The notes under the pieces are model-generated. The model was not told the DNA's origin. It saw nothing but the letters and a program-made list of their open reading frames with translations, and did not search any database. Shown piece by piece: positions 45,701 through 56,585 of a stretch of 64,000 nt of DNA (position 1 is its first letter; every line of letters starts with the position of its first letter). The position numbers and the translations under genes were made by a program. The stretch is from Tribonema minus (lineage: Eukaryota > Sar > Xanthophyceae > Tribonematales > Tribonemataceae): positions 1-64,000 of the forward strand of contig JAFCMP010000168.1 in the NCBI GenBank assembly GCA_017506865.1, in the 5' to 3' direction.

Positions 45701-48700
45701 CTGACAGTACAATTGCAGTCATCAGTTTCATATACACTCCTTACTCTTATACGCGTCAACAGCTTCGTTGCTGTCTGCTGTACATTCGCCGATTCAGCGA
45801 CACGTTGGCAAGGTCACCCGGCAGCTGGGATCGTCACAAAGGGCGCCTTTTCGTTATAGCATGCACTTCACCATGGCATTTGCGTTGATTGGCTGCTTCA
45901 AATGAGACGGCCTCGCAGTCCGCAAGTGCTCCTGGTGCCCGTCTATACGAACGAGCGCATACGGGCAATGCGCTGGCAACCACAGGCAGCGCCCTGCGTA
46001 TGCACAGCGCAAATGAGGTGCAGGTTGAAGTCACTTTCTGTTGTGCCATTGTTCATATGCGCAGCGTGTATTACAACATGGGCGACAAGCTGGGCGGCCG
46101 CTTTCAGAACAAGATCTTCTTTGCGGACCACGAGAAGCAGTGCCTGTTCTACGGATCCGTGGACGACAATGGCAAGATCGTCAATGGTGAGCACTGCCGT
46201 GCGGACTGCTGCTGTAGTAGTTGGGCAACGGCAACATGCATGTTTAGGTGGCTGCGCTGCTCCCCTCAACGAGCGCTGTTGACGGGGTCACGCAGCATCA
46301 GGTTATGGTCACTGTTATTGCATACAATTTCTTGCAACAAGACAAATTCACTTCAGAAACCGACAATACAATTCCACATCAGAAAATGATATCTGTATAC
46401 TGCGTCCCCTCCGCACAGTAGCGCGGAGTGCAGCGCGTGTCTTGAAGCGCTGAAAGTGCTTCACAATGTTTTTTTTGTTGCTTACGCTGCCGAGCGTTTG
46501 GAGTTGCCTAGCGCAGCATACAGCCCGTTATTTGTGTCCAGGTTGTCAGGGCTTGTCTGCCCAACCCAGCAAAGCCGACGCACCGAGAGTCTGCCGGTTT
46601 AAAACTTTGAGTACTCAACCACATTCTCTGGAGGGCGTTGCATTTTCAACACGTGCTGCACGTGTTTGACAGCGCTGGCAAACGAGCTGGTGGCTCAACA
46701 TGTCGGTCAGTGAGGCTTGCCACACTAGAGCGCTGATCGGGCTCTCCCCCCTCCCATCCCCCCCCCCCCCCCCCCCCCCTGCGCAGTGCGCTCGCTGATG
46801 GAGAAGGGCGACGTGGGCATCTCGCAGATCACCACGCACCCCACCACCGGAGCGCTGCTGCTCATGGACTACCAGCGCTCGCGCATCATCTCCATCACCA
46901 CCAAGACGGATGTGAGTGCGGCGTTTGCCCCTCAATCATGTGTGTAGTATGAATGACCGCAGCAGCGGCGACCACGGTCATTGGTGGAAGGCACTCGCGG
47001 CTGACCACTCCTTGTCACCTAGAGCTCTACGCTATTTTGAATCGTTTTCATGCATAATCAACTACTGCGCGCTCCCTGCACCAGCAATGCCTATAGAAGC
47101 GCCGGTGGAGCGAAGTGTGCTGCAACGCATGTCCGCTGGCTCGCACGAGCGCTGTGCGCAGAGGGGGTTTGCGATGTGGCGCCCCTCCCTACCAGGTGTG
47201 ATACTCAGCAGCCGCTTTGCCTCATGGCAGCTTGCTCCCAGCTCCCGGCCGCCAAGCGCGATCCCCCAACATCACCACTCTGTTACAGCGAGTCCTGCTT
47301 GCACCCAGTAGGCCCCCGCTGCAGTTGTATGTCGGCCAGCGCTGTCCCCACAGCGCAACACGCCTCCTGATGCTTACCCCGGTCCTCTCTGCCACGAAGA
47401 CGGTGGATTTTTCCACTGGTAGCAACAACTCCACGAAGACTACAGATTGGTGGAAGGCACTCAATCTGACGGCTGACCTCCCCTCGTCGCCCAGAGCTCT
47501 ACGATCTTCTGATTCGTTTCCGTAGATGATGCCGCGTGTAACGAGCGCTCCTCTCGCCTGCGGCGTAATACCTGCAACGCGTCCGCCGATGCTTACCCCG
47601 GTCCTCTCTCCACGAAGACTACATAATTTTCCACTGGTAGCAACGCCACGAAGACCATAGACGACGCCATGGGTGACAACCGCTCCTCTCCCCCAACGCG
47701 TAATACATACCTGCAGGGGCCGGCGCCGGAGACCCCCCCCCCCGACGGCGGTGGCAAGCCCTCGCTGCGGCCGCCCAAGGGCGCCGTCGTCGCCAAGTTC
47801 AAGCCGCAGTGCGCGCTGCAGGGCGAGGAGCGCAACTTCCCGGAGCTGAAGTGGACCCAGGGCAAGGACGGCGTCTTCCGCGCCACGCTCACGCTCGGCG
47901 CGGTACAGTTCGCCAACAAGTGGGGCACGACGCGCACGCGCGGGTGAGGGCGGCGCGCTCATTGCAACAGTGCGTCGCGTGCGCTGACGGCGCGTCGCCG
48001 TCATTGGTAGCGCGCGCGCTCGACTCTGAGGCGAAGGGCGTTGTTGCAGGTGGCGCGTCTCTCGCGGCGAAGTCGCAGAGCGCTGAGCGCGGCGGATGCG
48101 TGTCGCCGCAACGCTCTCTGGTACTGCAGCTTTTCTTTTGAAAGCGTGCTCAATTAACTGGCGGTGCTGGGTGAATTGCGGGATGCGCATTTAGCAACTG
48201 GCGTTGAGGCATCGCCGTGTGCGCGACAGGTCTGCTGCAGCGTTGCTCAGCCATAGACCTCGCGATCCCGCGTGGGCGCTCATCCGCGCTGGCGACGGAG
48301 ACGCTCACCGGGGCCTGCTCCTGCCTTGCCCAAACTGCTTCTGCTGAGGCATGAGTGCCGTTTCTCATTCACTCACACATTCAGTCAAAGTCGTTAATGT
48401 GAGCCAAGGTTGTGGTGGTGTATGGCGGCGTGCACATAACTGCGTAGTGCCTGAAAGCGTGCGGAGGTCACTGCGGCTGCAAGACTCTCTCTCCTGCCGT
48501 TCACCTCAGCGGCGGCAGGTGCTTCTGCGACGCTGTTCCAGGTGCCGACTAGCAGCTTACTACAATGACTGTCTTGATTGTGAGCGCCATCCTCCGATAC
48601 TTTGACAGAATTTGAAGATCGCCTTGCACTGTCAGGAGCATATATTTTTGAAGCACACTTTGGATATGCGCAGAAGGCACTCACGTGCTCTACCGACCAG

Positions 48701-51700
48701 CCCCCCCTCCCGCTCATCCAACCTTAAGTACACAGCGTGCGTACCAGCCAATCAACAGTTCACTAACCCGCCCCTTGCCCCCCCCCCCCTCCCCCCCCCC
48801 GGCTCATCCCGTCCACCCCCCGCGACGCGCGCTGCGCTGCAGCTACAACGGCGGCGTCCCCGCGCCGCTGATGCGGCTGCGCGCGTGCGGCGTGTACAAG
48901 CTCACGCTGCGCAACGCTCAGCAGAAGTGGGGCAACCCGGGCGGCGCGCTGAACGACTTCCGCGAGCCCGCCACCACGAACCTGCACACGCACGGCCTGC
49001 ACGTGTCGGGCATCGGCAACGCGGACGACACGTACCGCGAGTGAGTGGAACGGGTTCGAGTCTGGCTCGTGGCGCCACGTTTCTTGCGGGGATGGCTTTG
49101 TCGAGGCATGCAGGCAGCGTGCTGTGATGTTGTGCTTGCCTAGTGGTGGATCTGCTGTATCAAGCACGACTGTTGCAGTGTGTCTGTATGCACAGTGAAA
49201 TCGTGTACACCCTTGCTCTGCATGGGTTTGACAATGGCACCGCTGACAGCCCGCCCCTCGGAGGGGCGGGGGGGGGGGGGGGGGGGGGGTAATTTGTTAC
49301 AAGCTGATCACTAGCACAATATCTGCTCATGTCACCAAAATGCAGCCAACTTGGACAGGCAGACCAGCTTCCGCTGGTTGGATCTCAGACACAATAGTCG
49401 CAGATGCCATTGCTCCTACTGCAATTAATCACGTCACCAACTACTTTGAGGTATTAGAATTCATTCTTTACAGCTCACCAGTCAAGCACATCCAATCAAG
49501 GCAAGGACAACCCTCGGCTGTGCACGCGCTGTCTGTCGCTGCACTGCTGGCAGCCCGCTCCCCGCGCGTTGCATTTGATAACCGCGCCACAACCGTGACA
49601 GCGCTCACGCTGAGCGGCAGATGCGCATCGCCGGTGTGCGACGCGCCAGCGCGCACGCCGGACGCCTCGCGCGCCGGAGGCGTCCGGCACACGCTGAGCA
49701 TGCGATGCGGACTGCCGTGCGTGCAGCGCAGCAGCGGCGCCGCACGCAGCAGCAGCAGCCGCGCTCCGTGCCATTGCCGCCGTCAGGCTTCGCTGACCAC
49801 GGCCGCTTCCGCAAGGCGATGACGCCCGGCGCTGCATCCCTTATCAGGGACTTTGAGCATGCATCAGCATCCTTCGATTCTGGCCATCATTGAGAATTGC
49901 AGCACCTGCGTTGAATCTGTGATGCATTTGCGCTGAGCGTGCCAGCTGCCTGACAGCGTTCTTGGGGACCTCTGCCCCCCCCCCCCCCCCCCTTTTTGCC
50001 TTGTGTGCGTCGCGCAGGGTGCTGCCGGGGAAGGAGACCGTCTACACGTACGCCATCCCTTGTGACCACGCCGGTGAGCGATTGCCGCTGGCTACTTCTG
50101 TTCACCTCTGTCATTTGTGGTTCGGGGTATTTGATTTGACTTCTACTGCGTCATGTTACTGCTTGGTTTCAATATTATCTCCACATACCATTGTTTGCAT
50201 GCGGCGAAGGACCTCGACGCAGTCGGCGCTTGTCCGTTGAGTCCATGCTGCAGCTGAGCACGCATGCAAGAGAGACACACGATTGCCTGACTCAATGCCC
50301 CTGATGGTCCTCCATGCGAAAGATGTCCCGAGTGTATTAATTTGCGAGCGCTGAGTGGGGGTGTTGCTTGTCCACTGCGTGTTGCTCTCCAGTCATGCGC
50401 CGTGCAACACTGCGTGTGGCCTACATTTGTCCCCTGGGGTACGGTCGGCGCCGCTCAGCGTCCCAGCAGCGCGTTGTTCACACCCGTGAGCACGTGCCTC
50501 TGCCCCAAGTCTCGCCCTGTTGGCGCTCGTGCGTGACACGTACGCGCGCGACCGCGGCGCATGTGCGCGCGGGAGGAGGAGCACGTTGCCCTGAGAGCTG
50601 ACACACTGCGTGAACGCTTCTGCTTGCCTCAACGAAGCACGTGCCGCACTCCACAAAACCTGAGATTTCAGTCGCTTCCCGGAAATGAGGCGGCAAGCAC
50701 ACTGCAGAGTAAGAAAAGCCGCCCGCTGCTTGTACAGCGAGAGTGATGTCCTGTGGAGGTGGTAAGCCTGAACCAGGAAGGGCCAAAAGGCGCCAAAGGA
50801 AAGTTCTGGAGAGACCAGAAAATGTGCGACACACCCTAAACTGACAAGTCATGTGCTGACTGTATAACTGTGGCCAGTCATGACCAGCATGGCCAATGTA
50901 CTGCAGCCTTTATGAGAGGCTGCTACTCCGACAGCTCACAACAGTACGACTGCTCAAACAGCGACGCTCCGCGCACACGCTCGCGCGCCCGCCCGGCCGC
51001 CCGCACGCAGGCGGCACGCACTTCTACCACCCGCACCACCACGGCAGCGTCTTCCTGTCGGCGGGCGCGGGCGCGGTGGGCATGCTGCGCGTGGACGACA
51101 ACCCGACGCTCGAGGCGAACGCGCGTCGCCCCGCCATCTACGGCCGCATGCCCCAGCGCTACCTTGCCTTCCAATTCTTCGACCCGTCGCGCCTCAAGGC
51201 GCTTGCGGACGGGATGGGGGACCAGGCACGTCACCCCGCGGGTTGCAGTTGAAGTGGAAGTTGGTAGGACGGCAATGATCGAGTTCAGTAACATGTTGAA
51301 GCAGAGCGAGTACGTTTCAGTCTACCTCGCCTTCCAATTCTTCGACCCACCGCGCCTCAAGGCGCTCGCGGAGGGGATGGGGAACCAGGCACGTCACCCC
51401 GGGGGGGGGTAGGGTTGCAGTTGAAGTTGAAGTTGGTAGGACGGCAACGATTGAGCTCAGTAGGAGGGTGAAGCGAGCGGTTGACGTAACCATTGTTTAA
51501 TTGCAACGATTGAGTTCAGTACATGAGAGGTTAAAGCAAGAGCGAGTGCATTTGGCAGCGCTACCTCGCCTTCCAGTTCTTCGACCGGCCGCGCCTCGGG
51601 GCGCTCGCGGAGGGGATGGGGGACCAGGCACTCACTCTCTGAAATTGCAGCTGTCAGGATTGCGATGATTGAGTTCAGGAGGAGGTTGTAGCGAGAGCGA

Positions 51701-54700
51701 GTACGTTTGACAGCACTACATCGCCTTCCAGTTCTTCTACCCGCCGCGCCTCGAGGCGCTCGCGGAGGGGATGGGAGGCCAGGCACGTCACCCCACAAGG
51801 AATAGGGTTGCGGTTGAAGTTGAAATTGGTAGGACGGCAATGATTTGAGTCCAGTAAGAAGTTGAAGCATAGCGAGTGCGTGTAGGGTACATAGTGGTTG
51901 AAATGACACGTTTTGGGATTGCAACGATTGAGTTCAGTAGGAGATTGAAGCAAGCGCGGCTGCATTTGGCAGTGCTACCTCGCCTTCTGTGATTTTTTAG
52001 CCCCCCTGCGCCTCAACGCGCTCGCAAAGGGGGTAGAGAACCAGGCACGTTACCACGGAAGGGCTAGACTTGACGCTTGCGCGGTATGGTTTGTGGTTGG
52101 GCCAGGGTCAGAGTTGAGGCGAGAGTGACTGCGTATCGCAGTGCTGCCTCACCTCCCGGTACACATACACTAGCTACGTGTCTAGCTCGTTGAGCGGATG
52201 AGACAGGACCACGCAAGTGCTGTACGTCAGCACTGTCGGTGAGGGAGGGGGGGGCAGGTCTGAGGTTAGCAGATGGGCGGCAGGCAGGCGCGTGCTGCAG
52301 CGCTCATGCGCTTTTATGTGCTTAGCCCAGCTGATTTCTCATTGCGTTGGCAGCCGCGACGAGGGGTCAAGCAGGTCGACAAGCTAAGAGGGTAGGGGCC
52401 CCCATTGATGGCAGACTTGAAGCTCACCCCCCCCCCCTCCCCCCTGCGCCTGCACACGCCTTCCGCGTTCTCGCGCGCAGCTCTTCTACACGACCGCGAA
52501 GCGCAAGCACTACCTGACCAATGGCTGCACAGGCTACACCAACTCGATCACCATCGGCAAGTGGACGCGCCTGCGCATGCTGCACATCGGCCATGGCGCG
52601 GACGCCGTCGTGTCGCTCGTGCGCGAGGGCGGCGGCAAGACCTGCAAGGTGAGTCAAACTCTGCAGTGGTGGTGAAGTGACATTGCGCACAGGTGTCGTA
52701 TCCGCAAGCTTACATCATTCTCTTCCAGCCTCTGCGCCTCTGCATCTTTCAGATCATCTGCATACAGGCTAGGGAAGCAAATCGTTGTATCAGGTCTATA
52801 TGTCTCATCTTTGAGTCAGCGCACCAAGCGTGCACTGTAAGGTCACTGCGGGTGTCGTACGCGGCAGATGACAGTGCTCACCCGAGGACAGCATCTACTG
52901 TTGGTTGCCAACGTGCTGTTCAAAAGCGGTTTGGCCGTCAGCTGCATTTACACCTGAGGCGCAGCACACAGCACTACAAGCAGCTATCGCCGCCAGTAGC
53001 GAATCCTGCAGAGGATGTTTAAATGACGTCAACACCACAGAGCCACGTGGTCGCGCTAGCAATACGTTGCTGCAAACTTCGGGCCGCGTTCCGCCGCCTT
53101 CACCCAGCTCCTTGTGTACTGCAAGCTACTGCTGGTGCAGCAAAGTTGCATCCACATCGCGACTCTCACGGCGCGCCGTACCGCCCACGCCCCACCTAAT
53201 TTCGAAACCGCAAGTCAGCGCTGCTGCGATGAAGGTCTACCCTGCACGTACTGTCAAGCAACACTGCCTTTCCATGTGCGCGCTCACGACGCCGCGCCGC
53301 CGCCGCCGCCACTGCCTGCGCTCAGGTGGCCATGCTCGCCAAGGACGGCATCTACTCCGACACGGTCGGGCGCGTCGTGCCCGCGCAGTTCTACTTCTCC
53401 GTCAGCAGCCGCGTCGACGTCGCGATCTACTGCGCGCAGCCCGGCACGTACAGCCTCGCACTCAAGAACGCGCACTTCCCCAAGCCCGTGAGGCTCGCGC
53501 GCTTCACCGTCGCGCCCAGCAAGGCGGTCAACAGCGCCAAGCTGCCGCTGTGGAAGCCCTGCAGGTGCGCCGCCGCCGCCGCCGCCGCTGCCGCTGCTAC
53601 TGCCGCCGCCGCCGCCGCTGCCGCCGCTGCTGCCGCCGCCGCGGTCCGCGCGCCAGCGCCGCCGTCTTGCGCGCATCGCCGCAAGCTGCACGCGCTTTGC
53701 GGCGGTGCGGCCCTCGCTCCAGTGTCGGCGCATGTGTCGCCTGACAGCTGGGGCTCTGCTGCAGCTGCGTGCCTAGTGTAGGTGGCGTGCACCGATCGAC
53801 ATGTCACGAAGTGCGCTGCTGCCTGCGTGTAAAGTCTCTCAGCAAGAGCTTTACGTTCTATTGCATGCACCCGTTCCTCGATGCTGCCACGTGGAACTCC
53901 CAGTTGCGGCCCGACTGCTCACCAGCTGCAGCCAGCGCGCCCACCGGGGGGGGGGGGGAGGCAGAGGTCTGTTTGCGGATCTCACTGGTCCGATGCATAG
54001 GCACTGCTTGTGTTTGTCCCGACTCACGCCCTGCCTCGCACGCCCACCACCACCTACCCCCGCCCTCGCTCACCCGTGCATTGCATCTGCCGCTGCCGCC
54101 GCCGCCGCCACTGCCGCCACGCCGCAAGCCGACCACCCGCCCCCCCCTGCCCTCGCTCACCCGCGCACTGCATCTGCCACCGCTGCCGCAGGCCGTACTA
54201 CCTGTCGGACCTGCGCGGCCTGCCCGCGCCGCCGCGGACGGTCGCTGTGAGCTTTGCCAACGGCGCCATCAACGGGCAGCTGTGGGCGGGCGCGCGCACG
54301 CCGCCGCTCGCGACGGTCGCCGAGGGCGCGCTCAACGCGTGGTCCGTGACGGGCACGGACGAGCACCCGTTCCACCTGCACGTGAACCCGATGCAGCTGC
54401 AGGCGGCGGTCGCACGCCCGGGCGCGCCGGCGGGGTGGTTCCGCGCGGGCGACTGGCTCGACACGCTGTCGTGTGAGTGGCGCGCGCGCCAAGGCCTTGG
54501 TGCTGAAGGCGCTGTGTCTGTGTCGGTTTGCACGTGTGTCGTCGCCGGTGTGACACAGGTCGTCGACGTGCGGGACGCTCGTGCTGGTGTCGAGGCGCAA
54601 CCGCTATCATCGATCGCACCGCAGCCTTGGCCTTGCAGCGGGGTCATTTGCTCGCTGCAGTGTTACATTTGCTCGCTCAGTGCGTACTGGGCGCGGACGA

Positions 54701-56585
54701 CCTGTACTCCCTCATAACATTGCACTTTGCCAGGCATCTCGAGAGTCAGAGGTGCCTCGAGATACCTGCTGTAGCTTTATGACATCCTCACCCCAGCCGC
54801 ATCCTATTGCTGGATCGCTGATGCGAGTAGCAGCACTCGCCGCAGTCGCACACGGAGGCCTCCCCATGCGAGATATCATAATAATTTACAGGCGTGACCT
54901 CTGATGAAGGTTTACGCCCCGCAAGCACAGGAAATTAGAGTACTACTTTGAAGCACCTTCAAAGCACCTGCAGCAAGCAGCAGGTGGATAATAGCTGACA
55001 TATTGTCACAATAATGATGGGGGGTGAGCCATGGGGGGGGGGCGAGCGTTGTGCATGCTGACAACCGACACATTGTAGGTACAGCAGATTTTAGACAGCT
55101 CACAACGTGAGAAGTGTCTTGACTCAATGCCTATTGTGAATTCACGCATCAAAACTTTGGCACACTGCTCAAGGCAGTGCTTCAAAAGCTTCCACAAGTA
55201 ATTATATATCGGAAATACACTGACACGCTGCACAGGTTGCACACACTGTTGCACAATCGTCAAACGGTGCGCCCTTGTTGAACAATTGTCATGCGGACAT
55301 GTGGTCCATAGTGCGTGCGTCACTGAACATCTCAAGAAAAATCATGCGCGAGCGCTCTCGAGTGCCTGAGCTCGCAGAATCGGCGCACCCAGTTTCAGAC
55401 TGAGACACTGATGTATCTCTATCACCCACGTCCATCACCCCTCCTGCAGCTCCCAACACTGTGAACGTGCGGTTCCGCACGGACCGCTTCGGCGGCAACA
55501 TGATCTTCCACTGCCACATTTACGAGCACAGGTGAGGAAAGAGAGAGGGCTGCGCTGCGCTGTGCTGTGCTGCCGCGGCATGTAAATCTCTGCGTGATTG
55601 CTGTCCGTGCGTGTACTACTTCTGTACTGCAGCACGTGCTCTGGAGCACGTCTGGCAGGAGCTTGGTGCGTCTGTGCTGCACATGAGCTACATCCATCAG
55701 GGCAGCGCGCAAGAGTACTCTCGCATTTTCCGTGAGAGCTCGGCCACTGGGAGTGTTGGTGCTTGCCGCCGGCACAGCAGTCCACAGTTAGCGGTGGTGA
55801 CTCACGTCATGCGCGCATGTAGCCCACAGCAATTGGCAGCAATCATTGACTGCCAATGAAACGGGCCGCGATGCTACTGCAGGGGCCCTCAATGAGGTGC
55901 TCACATGGTTTGCTGTGGTCGCATCAAATGCGGAGCTGGAGTGGTTGTATTACCACATGTGATCGCCTTGTGCGACTGCTGCACAACTGCATCATGTAGT
56001 CGTCATCCGTGGCGTTTTCTTCAAGCACCCGCTTTAGTTCGTGCTGAATGGCAAATAACTTTTGGAGATGTCGGGACGCTTAAAATCACGGTGCGACCTT
56101 TGTTTCCGCATGCATGCAATGTGTTTGCGTCAGATGGCTGTACGCCAACATTTTAATGAGTCCGCTGTGATGCTCTGGACTGGCACACATGTATGTCAGC
56201 CTCTGCACACGCGCAATTTCAAGTGTGCTCAGCACTGTAATGCCGACTATACTGAGCATGTAGCAGGCACTCGACACATGGTAAGGCGACATGGCACGTT
56301 GTCCAGGGCTATTCTGCAGCGCCGATCCGTGGCCATGCTCACAGCGCCTTCGCCATACCCTAACCCAACCCTAACCCTAAACTCAACCCTCACGGCGGCG
56401 GTCGCAGCGACTCCGGCATGATGGGTCACGCCGTCATCACCGGCGGGCAGCAGGCCAACAACATCAACACGAAGGTGCTGAAGCAGGGGCCCCGCTGCAC
56501 GTTGCCGCGCAAGAAGCGGCCCGGCGGCAAGCCCGGCAAGAAAAAGCCGGGCAAGAAGAAGCCGGGCAAGGGAGAGCCCAAGTAA
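36704..56585 (+). CDS. Gene B: secreted PQQ-propeller (glucose/sorbosone dehydrogenase-like) fused to multicopper oxidase, basic tail
   Basis: Twenty exons: 36704-37033, 39856-39934, 40883-41081, 42019-42101, 42713-42857, 43330-43450, 43864-43979, 44706-44877, 45536-45681, 46065-46186, 46787-46911, 47717-47943, 48843-49040, 50018-50073, 51011-51225, 52481-52648, 53326-53564, 54192-54472, 55450-55531, 56408-56585. All phases agree: 1093 aa plus TAA. Signal peptide (1-~22), propeller (~23-546) with GLMSVAFDPQWP, WGHHWSN (His236 or His237), GVRNPY (Arg326-Asn327), FGWPCVEGD; Pro-rich linker (~547-570); oxidase with HTHG (670-673), HPHHHG (713-718), HPFHLH (972-977), HCHIYEH...GM (1028-1039). The end is a KKPGK-type repeat tail absent from gene A. 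Twelve of the exons have exactly the same length as in gene A. Donors after exons 8 and 15 are GC, the rest GT. Predicted role: extracellular sugar or alcohol oxidation linked to O2 reduction; substrate unknown. Confidence 0.89.
37163..37204. repeat. 11-bp inverted repeat in gene B intron 1
   Basis: TACGGGCCTGC at 37163-37173 and GCAGGCCCGTA at 37194-37204 are perfect inverted copies with a 20-base loop, so the transcript could form a GC-rich hairpin. No motif of a known RNA family is recognised. Confidence 0.55.
37372..37505. repeat. ACT/AGT-rich simple sequence in gene B intron 1
   Basis: Runs such as GGTACTACTACTAGTAGG, GACTACTAGTATAGTATAG and TTACTACTAGTAGTAGTC form several small self-complementary stretches. 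This is simple sequence with no gene signal. The remainder of the 2.8-kb intron (37034-39855) holds the dispersed repeat at 38712-39085 and otherwise nothing I recognise. Confidence 0.6.
38712..39085 (+). repeat. Dispersed repeat, copy 2 (pairs with 33655-34025)
   Basis: Second copy of the element described at 33655-34025, in the same orientation and here in intron 1 of gene B. The two copies flank the divergent promoter region by about 2 kb on each side. Stops and frameshifts break any coding frame. Confidence 0.7.
41116..41229 (+). pseudogene. Duplicated, stop-containing copy of gene B exon 3 (3' half)
   Basis: These 114 bases repeat 40968-41081 at a distance of 148 bases. They keep SNYQHTADTCPSYR, CDVLS and EMFS and an intact donor (TTCTC then GTGAGT), but the Trp codon TGG has become TAA (at 41205-41207). 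A possible acceptor (GCCTAG) precedes it. If spliced in, it would truncate the protein, so it is a pseudo-exon or a decay-coupled poison exon. Confidence 0.85.
43075..43290 (+). repeat. Three ~70-bp tandem units in gene B intron 5
   Basis: Units built on GGTGCTCG, CTTCATCTGCACAGCACT and a CC/CG-rich end begin near 43077, 43150 and 43229, each with several differences. They lie about 50 bases upstream of the exon 6 acceptor. No coding role is seen. Confidence 0.75.
43731..43863 (+). repeat. Duplicated polypyrimidine tract before gene B exon 7
   Basis: AACGCCATTGCCGTCCGTCA plus a long C-run (43730-43772) is followed by a second copy with AACGCCATTGCCATCCGTCA and another C-run (43783-43855) that runs into the exon 7 acceptor at 43863. 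The duplicated part is the 3' splice-site region rather than exon. Confidence 0.8.
47371..47716 (+). repeat. Two-copy repeat ending at the gene B exon 12 acceptor
   Basis: 47371-47575 and 47591-47716 share GATGCTTACCCCGGTCCTCT, CCACTGGTAGCAAC, CCACGAAGAC and GCGTAATAC-CCTGCA. In the second copy the end is ATACCTGCAG and forms the real acceptor of exon 12. In the first it reads AATACCTGCAACG and the AG is lost. An insert in copy 1 (TTGGTGGAAGGCACTC...AGAGCTCTACG) itself matches 46982-47040. Confidence 0.75.
51226..52210 (+). repeat. Tandem mini-exon-like array in gene B intron 15
   Basis: The last 69 bases of exon 15 (51157-51225, after an internal CAG) recur at 51321-51388 (68 nt), 51559-51627 (69 nt), 51714-51782 (69 nt) and 51973-52044 (72 nt), with a remnant from 52142. 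Each copy follows a CAG, mostly in TTTGGCAG or TTTGACAG or TTTCAG context. Each intact copy ends CAG and then GCACGT or GCACTC, the same GC donor as exon 15. Copies 3, 4 and 5 are open in phase 0 and encode 23-24 residues like RYLAFQFFDRPRL then GALAEGMGDQ. Copy 2 is one base short. They could be spliced in as cassettes without breaking the frame, since exon 15 ends and exon 16 begins in phase 0. Confidence 0.8.
56357..56390. repeat. Interstitial telomere-like repeat before gene B exon 20
   Basis: CCCTAACCCAACCCTAACCC, then degenerate units, lies 18 bases before the exon 20 acceptor (56407) on the sense strand. It supplies the C-rich part of the 3' splice-site region. A similar CCCTAA block sits in gene A at 15524-15573. 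Confidence 0.8.

Larger units (their letters stand above)
36704..47943 (+). other. Gene B, propeller-coding block (exons 1-11) plus linker exon 12
   Basis: Exons 1-11 encode the GSDH-like propeller. FLNIEDE at the end of exon 1 continues to VFWNGLMSVAFDPQWP in exon 2. Exon 5 has WGHHWSN...FGMGDH, exon 7 GVRNPY...LPDDTVWFGDVG, exon 8 NFGWPCVEGD, exon 10 the blade KIFFADHEKQCLFYGSVD. The Arg-Asn pair and the His match the PQQ-contact and catalytic positions of soluble glucose dehydrogenase, so enzymatic rather than purely binding activity is plausible. Exon 12 begins with a Pro/Gly/Glu linker. Confidence 0.77.
48843..56585 (+). other. Gene B, multicopper-oxidase block (exons 13-20)
   Basis: Exon 13 gives YNGGVPAPLMRL (the usual N-terminal strand) and NLHTHGLHVSG. 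Exon 15 gives FYHPHHHGS, exon 18 HPFHLHVNPMQLQ and GDWLDT, exon 19 HCHIYEH and exon 20 SDSGMMG. All ligand positions for type 1, type 2 and type 3 copper, including the axial Met, are present. The HxxHxH motif is in one exon here, whereas gene A splits it with an intron. Confidence 0.83.

Noticed and set aside
47222-48190. 322-codon - strand frame opposite gene B exon 12
   Set aside because: Antisense shadow; the + strand exon has splice sites and a paralogue in gene A.
51226-52210. CRISPR-like array reading of the repeats after gene B exon 15
   Set aside because: Units are coding-derived, unequal in spacing and share flanking intron sequence; the genome is eukaryotic.
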